A stretch of 64,000 nucleotides of DNA, taken from assembly GCA_051530055.1 (NCBI GenBank), contig CM121343.1, forward strand, positions 1,984,001 through 2,048,000, in the 5' to 3' direction. Origin of the DNA: Neoechinorhynchus agilis (lineage: Eukaryota; Acanthocephala). Both the position numbers and the translations under genes were made by a program. The notes under the pieces were generated by a model. The model searched no databases and was not told the origin of the DNA. It saw only the letters and a program-made list of their open reading frames with translations. Numbering within the stretch: the stretch's first letter is position 1; each line of letters begins with the position of its first letter. Shown piece by piece: positions 54,821-64,000 of the stretch.

Positions 54821-55636
54821 TTATTTTTGCGGTTGCATTGAACTCCATGGAACAAAACGATGCGGGAAACCATATTTCCTGTACACGCTCGTTGTGTATG
54901 AATTCTCCTTTCGTTTAATGGATACATCGAGAAACGAAAAATATCCTCGTTCCTCAATGTCCATTGTCCACTGTATGTGGTCGTCCTTACCATTCAGCTG
55001 ATTGTGAAGCTCCTCAGGAGACAGGACAGAAGAGTCTAGCAATATGAAGGTATCGTCCACATATCTAACCCAGAATGCGATCCCAGGGATGGCCTTTAGG
55101 AAATCAGATTCCCATTGCCTCATATATAACTCAGCTAAGATAGGAGCTAGAGGACTTCCCATTGCCAAGCCATCTTTTTGGTCATAGTCGCATCCCTCGA
55201 ATCGAAAATTGGAAAATCTGGTACAGAACAGTAAAAGTTTTTTCCAGTCAGTCTTAGTGAGTTTCCATTCATTGTTAAGTGAAAGCAAAGGAATAGCTAG
55301 ATTGATTGCACGATTCACATGAATTTTTGTGAAGAGGGACGTAACATCAGCAGAAACCATTGTGTAAGTAGAACCCAAATTAGAGCGAAGTCTTGATATG
55401 AAATCCTCACCATTATCAATAGTATTATCGGAAAATCCCATTATACTACGTAGCATATCTGCTATTTTTCGGGACATATCAGTACAGAATGCCGAGTGGG
55501 CAGCCACTATAGGTCGAAACATAATAGGATTTTTGTGTACCTTGGCGAGAAGGTATAGTCTGGGCGTTTTTGCATCAGTAGAGCGAAGTGCTTTATAATC
55601 ATCAGGAGGAAGCTTCCCTTGATTTTTCAATCTCAA
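54821..55636 (-). pseudogene. PLE-C reverse transcriptase
   Basis: 271 codons with all central RT blocks, including YVDD. The first RT block is degenerate and lies in another frame upstream (near 55700-55800). Confidence 0.9.
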
Positions 55637-55830
55637 AATAAATGAGTTGAATTCCCTTTCACGACTTTTTGTTGGGCATGTACTGAGCTGCTCAAACTCA
55701 TTACCGTTGAGGATTTCACGGCCCGCTTCTCGATATTGTTGTGAATTCGCAATTCCTTGATGTCCCTGAGAAGGTCCATTCCACGCTGCATTCTCCGGGA
55801 GATGTTAGAGTTAACATTCTTATTTTTAAT

Positions 55831-56459
55831 AACTGAATCATACTACTACCTAATTTTTTAGCGGCAGGACATCGAATGCGAATTATAATGTGAATGAGAT
55901 TATTTGTCAAACGAAGTTAAAAAAAGTGGTTTTGTATTGCTCATAATTGATTGTTTTTCAAAGATGTCCCTGTTTATTTTTGTAAAATACTGTAATACGC
56001 AATTCAAAGAAAGCAGATTTTTCTAGCACTTGTGTATGTAAATGAAATATTCTTATGTTTCTGCATAAGCGATCTTGTTGTTTTATTAGAAATACTATAA
56101 AACCAAAATGATCGGCAGAAAATGATTAACCCTTTTTATTGTCTCAAAACCGCGTACACGTTGTAAACTAAGTAGAGCTGTCGTTGGAAATTTTTGACTT
56201 AATCTCAATTAAGTTAATCTTTGACAGAACGATTTATTTTAACGCTTTTTAAGTTTCACTCGCTTTGCTTTATAGTGAAAATTCAAAAGGACTTGTATTG
56301 GGTCGTAAAAGGTAAGTTTAATAAGCTTTGTTGGATTCGTCGCAACTTTCAAAGAAAGGTGTTTATTGATGAGATCATCGATATCGAAGGGCACAGGAGG
56401 TTTTCCTTTGTGGTTAAGGTAGGATTCACTTTTCAAAGAACATCAAAAGAGCACCAATT
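55831..56459. other. Intergenic, nothing recognised
   Basis: AT-rich; the 86-codon frame at 56221 has no recognisable domain. Confidence 0.4.
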
Positions 56460-58000
56460 TACGCTAACGATCTTCGCCTAGGGCCGGTTTAGAACGATCA
56501 CCACTTTGGATTTTTTCGACTTCATAAAAAGCTCTCAAAAACGTGCCTAAAAGTGCATCGCACAGGATGCCCGTAACTCTTTTCCAGTTATTCCACCAAC
56601 ATTGAGCCCTCTGCCCAATTTCAGGTGCAAGTTCACAGGAAATGTTTAACAGGCTGCCCAGATAATTGAAGTTATTCCTCTTTTCGACATTAACCTCCTG
56701 CATGCCTACTTCGCCTCGTCCCATATCGTTTTGCTCCTGCTAATTTTCAGGCCGTTGCTTTCTAAGCACTGTCGCCAACTCTCTAATATTTTCTCGAGTG
56801 CCACCGAGTCCCTCGCCGTGAGCAGCAGATCTTCTGCAAATAATGTCGTCCAGGGCGCGTTCATCTCTGCATTTCCTAGGACATCGATGACTGTCGCGAA
56901 CAAGAATTTGCTAAGCACTGAACCTTGATGTAGACCAATGGACACCTGAAAATAATCTGTCCTTCCTATTTGACATTCCACGCTTTGATCGTGGTCACAA
57001 AATGCTCTGGACAGATTCTCTTCCTCAAACTGGCCCAAATCAGGTCTCGGGGCACGGTGTTATTTGCTTTCTCCAGGCCGATGAAGACACTATGCAACGA
57101 ACGATGTTTCTCATTAAATTTTTCATAGCACGAAGATCGCGTCGATTGTGCTTCTACCTGGCACAAAGCCGCGCTGGGCTTCACTGATTTGGATCTCCTC
57201 CCCAATCCGATTGTCAACCATTCGCTCCCACAATTTCATTGTGTGGGACATCAGCTTGATGCCACGGCAATTGTTGCACTGCAAAATGTTGCCTTTACCC
57301 TTAAAAATCGGCACAAGTATGCTTCTTTGCCATGCTGACAGAATGTTTTGCTCTGCATCTATCTTTCGAAAGAGTCTAGCAAGCAGTTTGACTAAGAAGG
57401 CGTCCAAACATTTCCTTAACTCAATCGGGATGTTATCTGGACCGGCACTCTTACCAATCTCCATCATTCTGATCTGCGATCCGACCTCATCGTATGAATA
57501 CGGTCTAGTCATATTGATATTCGGCTGTACTTGTTCAATAGGCAATCTTTTATTCTCTATGTTCAGGAGGGATCCGAAGTACCGTACGATGTCCCTTGAC
57601 CTTTTTTCCCGGATTTTGGCCAACTTGAAGATAATATCCCTCCCGTTATCTCTCCTCCAGCTGCGGATTCCCTCTTTGCTTTGGCGCATTCTCGGGCAGC
57701 CTTCCTTTTTGCGTCTTTGTATGCGTCTTTGTTATGGGTTGAAGAATCGAAATCTAATATTTTCCTTGCTGCTCTTTTTGATTGATGGCGTCCTTGACCG
57801 TTTGATTCCACCATCATGCCTCTTTGTTCGGAGGTGGAGGTTTCCCCGACGTCATTCCCAAGATGATTTTGGCTTCTCGGATGATAACTTCGACCGTCCC
57901 ATCTCACCAGGTTTCTACTTCGACCACGTTCTTGCTTAGTTTCTGGGTGAGCACAATCCTCATCTTTTCTTCGAGGATAGGATCTTTTAGCTTCCACTAC
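56460..58000 (-). pseudogene. RTE-like LINE, degraded
   Basis: Minus-strand frames give, in order, KSAGPDNIPIELRK, CNNCRGIKLMSHTMKLWERM, EAQRGFVPGRSTIDAIF (57123-57689), HSVFIGLEKANNTVPRDLIW, VSIGLHQGSVLSKFLFATVI, LFAEDLLLTA and NNFNYLGSLLN. This is the RTE-clade RT sequence of blocks. The active site reads FAED instead of FADD and the palm Asp is a Gly (FIGLEKA), so it is dead even without the frameshifts. The endonuclease part is missing. Confidence 0.88.
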
Positions 58001-58848
58001 TTGATTTTTCGTGAGATGCTCGGTGTCTGCCGTTTGACTTTTACCCTAATCCTGAGGTCGGCCACGAGTACTCTATGTTGCATCGCACCCTCTTCGCCTA
58101 ATATGGTCTTGGCATTTCAGACTTCGCGAGTATGTGTGTAGGTGTCTTGTCTTCGCTGCTTAAATTTATAGGGGATGATCCTAAGAAAATTAATAACTTT
58201 GGATATATCCGCTTAAATAATCTTCCTTAAATCAAGTGACTTGGCAAGGAATTTCTTCGCTTGTGCTCCAAAAAATAAATCAAGAGGTAGAATTTGCAGT
58301 TAAAACAATTTCTAATAAGAAAATCTTCTGAGTTTTGCCTAACCGAAATCGCGTCGTTAATGACAGATATTGTCTTCAACGATTCAAAATCACACAAGAT
58401 ACGAACCTGCTCGTCCTCTACTCCCAAATATTTATCTGGAGGTTCTGAGGGCCTCCGTGATCCACTGTTTGTTTATATTATTAGGGAGCTTGTAGGTACG
58501 TGATTGGTAGATGTTTGAAGGCATTGGAGGATTATGATCTTCCTGTGTTTCAAATATCTATTCTATTGTTGGAATGCGTTTGAGACACAAGAAAAAACGC
58601 TTCATTTTATCCACCTTTTGCATCACCCTTTTCTATTTACTCAACGTACGAATTTTACATTCTTTAATAACGATGCAGACTATTGAATACTAAACAACTT
58701 TGTTCCTATTTTTTGAATATTTTGTATTAGATAAAAAATATCGATAAAGACTATTATTGACTATTTATTTTACAAATATTACATACTCTTGAATCCCTCC
58801 CGCACAGTCGAGTACAAGTGACTCAATTGGTTTTCTTATTATGAATGT
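58001..58848. other. Intergenic, nothing recognised
   Basis: Short frames at 58227-58503 on both strands have no nameable domain. Confidence 0.4.
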
Positions 58849-59918
58849 CTATTGGTTGTTGCATATTCGCTCTGCTTGAATTCGTTTGGATTCCACCAAA
58901 ATCGAAAAAAGAGGTTTGAATTCGTTCAACACCCCATCTTTGTGATAGTCCCACAAAACACGTTCCCACGACAAAGATGCTACTTTCACATTGCCGAGGA
59001 ATCTCTGAAGCTGTATGTCTTGTACTCTCGCATCAACTTTGCTAAATCTTCGCAAATATTCCAGTGCTTCATGGACATCAACTTGGAGCGATTCCAAAAT
59101 GAGCTCATAGGGAATGCTATTTTCGGAGGAGAGTAGCAAAACCATTCGCATCAGAAGGAAATGCTCAGGTCGAGCAAAACTCATTGAATGTAGCTGCTTT
59201 ACTGCTTCGTTTGTTCGAGAAATAGCAAGGCGCAAATCTCTAGTCAACGATTCAATTTTAAACATCGTATCCCTAATTTCGATTTGTTTCTTTTTTTAGG
59301 AATTTGCAGTGCTACTAATTTTTACTTACCAATCCAAGATAACGTTTGCCGCAAATCCGATTCCCTCTAATTTGTTGAAATAGCTACGAGCTATAAAGGA
59401 TAACAATGTTGCATCAATGAAACCTGAAGCAATCATTCGTATTCTTGAATTCAAATTGATATCATTCGTATTCTTGAATTCAAATTGATTCGCTCAAATC
59501 CTTTTGTGAGAAATTGTAAGAAATGTAATACTTAAAATGTCCTACCTGGAACTTCATTTAGCCACCTGACCAGATAAAGAAGTTCGTTGTTAAAAACCTC
59601 ACCGATGAATTTCGGGAAAGAGCTACGACTCATATCCACGCTCTCAATCTCATTGCAATTTATGTTCAGCAATTGTGTAATCAACATACTAATTTGGCAG
59701 TTTCTCTACCGTGAAGAGATAAGTTTTGAATCGATTTAAAATAAACTTACAATCTCGACCATAGTAACGATTGCCTTGTCCACATTACGCTTAACTGCTT
59801 CACTTAACGGTTCTGGTGGAAATTGCTCGTGAATTACTACTTCGCTCTGTCTCGTGAGTTGTCTTAAGTTCCTATCTCCTTGAACAATTCTACATCTCCC
59901 TATCGAAATTAAGCGATA
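58849..59918 (-). CDS. Multi-exon gene, possible nuclear-receptor ligand-binding domain, partial
   Basis: Four exons on the minus strand fit together with phase kept: about 59918-59751 (donor GTAAGT), about 59708-59547 (donor GTAGGA), 59423-59330 (acceptor TTCAG, donor GTAAGT) and 59272-58849 (acceptor AATTAG, stop). The third intron is 57 bp. The joined product is helical throughout. VFNNELLYLVRWLNEVPGF resembles helix 3 of nuclear receptors, EHFLLMRMVLLLSSEN helix 8 and LQRFLGNVKVASLSWERVL helices 10-11, and the spacing to the end (about 200 residues) is right, but the helix 3-5 signature with DQ-x-x-LL is not evident and no DNA-binding domain is present. The family is uncertain; the exon structure is convincing. 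Upstream exons would lie beyond the 60-kb repeat. Confidence 0.5.
59434..59493 (+). repeat. Short tandem duplication in intron
   Basis: ATCATTCGTATTCTTGAATT and following bases occur twice in a row, with a period of about 30 bp, inside the second intron of the neighbouring gene. Confidence 0.8.
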
Positions 59919-59984
59919 TCTATTTCGTTCAATTGTCTTATCAATCTACGTACCAGTCCGAAACATTCCAGCATTCTCGCAAGC

Positions 59985-61265
59985 CTTGCCTTTGGTTGTG
60001 CGTCATTGGTGGTAATGGATTCGAACCAGTTGACCCTTAACTCGGATCAAGAGCATTAGCCCACTTGACCACCTCGACACAACTACTGACATTCCTCCGG
60101 ATTCTCAGATACCTCCAGGAGGCGGATCAGTGAGTTTTCTCGCTTCAACGAGGTATTTCGTCCCTTTTGGTTGTGCGTCATTGGTGGTAATGGATTCGAA
60201 CCAGTTGACCCTTAACTCGGATCAAGAGCATTAGCCCACTTGACCACCTCGACACAACTACTGACATTCCTCCGGATTCTCAGATACCTCCAGGAGGCGG
60301 ATCAGTGAGTTTCCTCCTTCAACGAGGTATTTCGTCCTTTTTGGTTGTGCGTCATTGGTGGTAATGGATTCGAACCAGTTGACCCTTAACTCGGATCAAG
60401 AGCATTAGCCCACTTGACCACCTCGACACAACTACTGACATTCCTCCGGATTCTCAGATACCTCCAGGAGGCGGATCAGTGAGTTTCCTCCCTTCAACGA
60501 GGTATTTCGTCTCTTTTGGTTGTGCGTCATTGGTGGTAATGGATTCGAACCAGTTGACCCTTAACTCGGATCAAGAGCATTAGCCCACTTGACCACCTCG
60601 ACACAACTACTGACATTCCTCCGGATTCTCAGATACCTCCAGGAGGCGGATCAGTGAGTTTCTCTTCAACGAGGTATTTCGTCCTTTTTGGTTGTGCGTC
60701 ATTGGTGGTAATGGATTCGAACCAGTTGACCCTTAACTCGGATCAAGAGCATTAGCCCACTTGACCACCTCGACACAACTACTGACATTCCTCCGGATTC
60801 TCAGATACCTCCAGGAGGCGGATCAGTGAGTTTCCTCCTTCAACGAGGTATTTCGTCCCCTTTGGTTGTGCGTCATTGGTGGTAATGGATTCGAACCAGT
60901 TGACCCTTAACTCGGATCAAGAGCATTAGCCCACTTGACCACCTCGACACAACTACTGACATTCCTCCGGATTCTCAGATACCTCCAGGAGGCGGATCAG
61001 TGAGTTTCCTCCCTTCAACGAGGTATTTCGTCCCTTTTGGTTGTGCGTCATTGGTGGTAATGGATTCGAACCAGTTGACCCTTAACTCGGATCAAGAGCA
61101 TTAGCCCACTTGACCACCTCGACACAACTACTGACATTCCTCCGGATTCTCAGATACCTCCAGGAGGCGGATCAGTTAGTTTCCTCCCTTCAACGAGGTA
61201 TTTCGTCCTTTTTGGTTGTGCGTCATTGGTGGTAATGGATTCGAACCAGTTGACCCTGAAACAGG
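59985..61265 (-). repeat. 174-bp tandem repeat built on a tRNA-like sequence
   Basis: Seven full units plus part of an eighth. Unit starts (GGTTGTGCG) are near 59993, 60169, 60343, 60518, 60690, 60863, 61039 and 61213. On the minus strand each unit contains an exact polymerase III B box, GGTTCGAATCC (for example 60192-60202), and an A-box-like TGGTCAAGTGGGC 44 bases upstream (60234-60246), the spacing of a tRNA. A 7-base loop with a potential anticodon GAT sits between, but the stems are weak. Units are nearly identical. The other half holds the dyad CCTCCAGGAGG. Homologous to unit B at 30-36 kb. Confidence 0.85.
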
Positions 61266-61272
61266 GATCCGA

Positions 61273-61325
61273 ATTCCAGTTCTTAGTACAATTAATTTAA
61301 TGGATCAAGCAAATATTACAAAAAG
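61273..61325 (+). repeat. Flanking direct repeat, left
   Basis: About 52 bp (GAATTCCAGTTCTTAGTACA onwards) repeated at 61821-61874, bracketing a LINE C-terminal fragment. Confidence 0.85.
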
Positions 61326-61360
61326 AGGGATAAAAGAAGGAGTACAGTAACAGGAGGTTT

Positions 61361-61621
61361 GTGGTGCAGTCCACAGGGGTTGCGGCTACTGCCGAGGTGG
61401 ACCGAAAGGTGGCGTACCCTTTAAAGTGGGGACTCTTGGTGAGCTCGGCATTTAGATTTACGAAGGAATTATCGAGTAGACTCCAGGCCAAGACAAAAAA
61501 TGCAAGAGCTGGTGCCTTCCTGCGCAAAAACATTGGTCTCGCGATCCAAAGAGGAAACGCAGCGAGCGTAATCGCGACCACCGAGGGGAGAGCTATGCCT
61601 CTTCTTCGTGGACGGTGGTGA
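61361..61621 (+). pseudogene. LINE-X C-terminal fragment, piece 3
   Basis: 86 codons ending RAGAFLRKNIGLAIQRGNAA, with a preceding VDRKVAYPLKWGLLVSSAF. This resembles the last residues of the LINE family seen at 12430-13180 and 47250-48660 (xxLAIQRGNAASxLGT). GC content is higher than in the surroundings. The long frame on the opposite strand is a shadow. Confidence 0.6.
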
Positions 61622-61820
61622 TAGTTGAAACGTTTTGTTGTTGTGTGAGTAAATGGGAAAAAAAGCCGAATTTATTGTTGAGTACAATAATCTTTTTATT
61701 TTTCATCATTAGGCAACTGAGATAATATTGAATCTACTTTTAAAATTTAGCATACTTTCCTTTTTGGTAACGACTTAAACTTTATTTCGGATGACGATTC
61801 ACGGCACCTGAGAAAATGTT

Positions 61821-61874
61821 ATTCCAGTTCTTAGTACATAATTAATTTAATGGATCAAGCAAATATTACAAAAA
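61821..61874 (+). repeat. Flanking direct repeat, right
   Basis: Second copy of 61273-61325, with one or two indels. 61875-62197 holds no recognised gene. Confidence 0.85.
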
Positions 61875-62197
61875 AGAAGACGTGAGTGTAGTAGATCGAC
61901 CTTTCTGAGGGTCAGCGGCATCACTTCTCCTAATTTCTTTGTGATGACGACAAAAGAGAGGAGGATGTTTTACTCTGAACCGACCATTTCGGCCCCGAGC
62001 GCAATTCACGAACGATCTTAAGATTGAAAATCATTGGTCAAGAGCCATTCAGGCAATTGGTGCCGTCGGATCAAGCACCACTTAATTTTTAACCAAAGTT
62101 GGGAAATGGTTGGTGTAGTGTCGATATGTGTAAAACGGATGTGTGAAAAGCGGCGTTTTTGGTTTTAATTCGATATAAAACTATGTCAAATCGTAAG

Positions 62198-64000
62198 GTC
62201 TCGATATTTTGGACAAGATAAAAGCACGCGAGGTAGGTTCCGAAAACAATCGGATTAAAAAAAATAATTTCACTTTTCCGTCATAAAAAGATCATCAACA
62301 TTTAAAACTTCAAACGGATTTCAAGAGTTAAAATACGAATTAAGTTGACTTAAGATAAAAAAAGTTAAATAATCATTGAAATCGAAAGGATCATTTTATT
62401 GAATTATGTTTATTAATGGTGGAAAAATTGAAGGAATTTGTTAAATTCGATATTTTGGAGTTCCGAAAACAATCGGATTAAAAAAAAACATTTCCGTCAT
62501 AAAAAGATCATCAACATTTAAAAATTCAAACGGATTTCAAGAGTTAAAATACGAATTAAGTTGACTTAAGATAAAAAAAGTTAAATAATCATTGAAATCG
62601 AAAGCATCATTTTATTGAATTATGTTTATTAATGGTGGAAAAATTGAAGGAATTTGTTAAATTCGATATTTTGGACAAGATAAAAGCACGCGAGGTAGGT
62701 TCCGAAAACAATCGGATTAAAAAATAATTTCCGTCATATAAAAAGATCATCAACATTTAAAAATTCAAACGGATTTCAAGAGTTAAAATACGAATTAAGT
62801 TGACTTAAGATAAAAAAGTTAAATAATCATTGAAATCGAAAGGATCATTTTATTGAATTATGTTTATTAATGGTGGAAAAATTGAAGGAATTTGTTAAAT
62901 TCGATATTTTGGACAAGATAAAAGCACGCGAGGTAGGTTCCGAAAACAATCGGATTAAAAAATAATTTCCGTCATATAAAAAGATCATCAACATTTAAAA
63001 CTTCAAACGGATTTCAAGAGTTAAAATACGAATTAAGTTGACTTAAGATAAAAAAAGTTAAATAATCATTGAAATCGAAAGGATCATTTTATTGAATTAT
63101 GTTTATTAATGGTGGAAAAATTGAAGGAATTTGTTAAATTCGATATTTTTGACAAGATAAAAGCACGCGAGGTAGGTTCCGAAAACAATCGGATTAAAAA
63201 AAAATTTCCGTCATATAAAAAGATCATCAACATTTAAAAATTCAAACGGATTTCAAGAGTTAAAATACGAATTAAGTTGACTTAAGATAAAAAAAGTTAA
63301 ATAATCATTGAAATCGAAAGGATCATTTTATTGAATTATGTTTATTAATGGTGGAAAAATTGAAGGAATTTGTTAAATTCGATATTTTGGAGTTCGGAAA
63401 ACAATCGGATTAAAAAAATAATTTCACTTTTCCGTCATAAAAAGATCATCAACATTTAAAAATTCAAACGGATTTCAAGAGTTAAAATACGAATTAAGTT
63501 GACTTAAGATAAAAAAAGTTAAATAATCATTGAAATCGAAAGGATCATTTTATTGAATTATGTTTATTAATGGTGGAAAAATTGAAGGAATTTGTTAAAT
63601 TCGATATTTTGGACAAGATAAAAGCACGCAAGGTAGGTTCCGAAAACAATCGGATTAAAAAAATAATTTCACTTTTCCGTCATATAAAAAGATCATCAAC
63701 ATTTAAAAATTCAAACGGATTTCAAGAGTTAAAATACGAATTAAGTTGACTTAAGATAAAAAAAGTTAAATAATCATTGAAATCGAAAGGATCATTTTAT
63801 TGAATTATGTTTATTAATGGTGGAAAAATTGAAGGAATTTGTTAAATTCGATATTTTGGAGTTCCGAAAACAATCGGATTAAAAATAATTTCACTTTTCC
63901 GTCATAAAAAGATCATCAACATTTAAAAATTCAAACGGATTTCAAGAGTTAAAATACGAATTAAGTTGACTTAAGATAAAAAAAGTTAAATAATCATTGA
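62198..64000. repeat. AT-rich satellite, units of 216-245 bp, open at window end
   Basis: Eight unit starts (TTCCGAAAACAATCGG or close) near 62238, 62461, 62700, 62938, 63177, 63393, 63638 and 63862. Units share AAACGGATTTCAAGAGTT, GTTGACTTAAGAT and TTATTAATGGTGGAAAAATT. They come in two forms, with or without a 24-bp block around AAGCACGCGAGGTAGG, and with or without a short CACTTTT insert. Homogeneous sequence suggests recent spread. The array continues past the window. Confidence 0.97.

Larger units (their letters stand above)
54155..55830 (-). mobile_element. PLE-C: Penelope-like element, broken
   Basis: Minus strand, three or more frames. Front: NISRRMQRGMDLLRDIKEL. RT (54821-55636): RLYLLAKVHKNPIMFRPIV, SADVTSLFTKIH, DGLAMGSPLAPILAEL and VRYVDDTFIL. 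A short linking frame (54645-54848) has MSRIRWLFHRAFTHC. GIY-YIG (54155-54538): VYRIPCSECNQVYIGQTNDL, RIQEHKR and a catalytic-type Glu in VVMEAAYI. It is closely related to the RT in the 8966-10465 chimera. Frame breaks lie near 55640, 54830 and 54600. No terminal repeats found. Confidence 0.9.

Noticed and set aside
59985-61265. CRISPR array or cluster of true tRNA genes
   Set aside because: Units are near identical without variable spacers, and the tRNA-like cloverleaf stems are too weak for a functional tRNA, although the B box is exact.
61297-61687. Minus-strand frames at 61297-61581 and 61469-61687
   Set aside because: They are shadows of the plus-strand LINE C-terminal fragment, which has recognisable wording.

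Overview
The window is eukaryotic and looks like a repeat-rich segment of an invertebrate animal genome. Genes are split by short GT-AG introns (about 58-60 bp in two genes). The recognisable host genes are animal families: the C-terminal end of a ROCK-type Rho kinase, a RASGEF1-family exchange factor, ISD11/LYRM4, eIF3c, TLC-domain pieces and a possible nuclear-receptor ligand-binding domain. eIF3c and ISD11 both have a strong splice-acceptor signal directly before the ATG. That fits nematode-style trans-splicing but equally a 5'UTR intron, so I do not name a phylum.

Layout. 0.3-1.5 kb (+): ROCK 3' exons. 1.7-6.0 kb (-): a complete Gypsy LTR element with matching 5-bp target duplications. 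6.0-9.0 kb: a LINE scrap and a second, CsRn1-like Gypsy with an internal deletion. 9.0-10.5 kb (+): a Penelope-like (PLE) reverse transcriptase fused in frame to the C-lobe of a HIPK-like kinase. 10.5-15 kb: a duplicated non-coding block, a LINE, a ubiquitin-like ORF and a TLC fragment. 15.1-22.6 kb: a broken and an intact HIPK-like kinase on either side of a PLE with terminal inverted repeats. 22.6-28.1 kb: LINE debris, ISD11, hairpin repeats and RASGEF1. 30.5-36.3 kb: a composite tandem array (about 498-bp period) with a decayed Gypsy element between its units. 36.8-39.4 kb: intact eIF3c. 40.3-46.6 kb: a 175-bp satellite. 46.6-54 kb: second copies of several blocks seen at 10-21 kb. 54-58 kb: PLE and RTE-like LINE remains. 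58.8-59.9 kb: a multi-exon gene. 60-61.3 kb: a 174-bp tandem repeat containing a tRNA-like sequence. 62.2 kb to the end: an AT-rich satellite.

The same modules recur in new combinations: kinase N-part, kinase C-part, a dispersed repeat called here E, a ROCK 3' end, the ubiquitin-like ORF and the TLC pieces. This makes it possible to read insertion histories inside the window. One copy of repeat E lacks the PLE that interrupts the other copy, and two ROCK 3'-end copies lack the Gypsy insertion. The genes most likely to be functional are eIF3c, ISD11, RASGEF1, ROCK and the 20.9-22.4 kb kinase. No operon-like coordination is visible.
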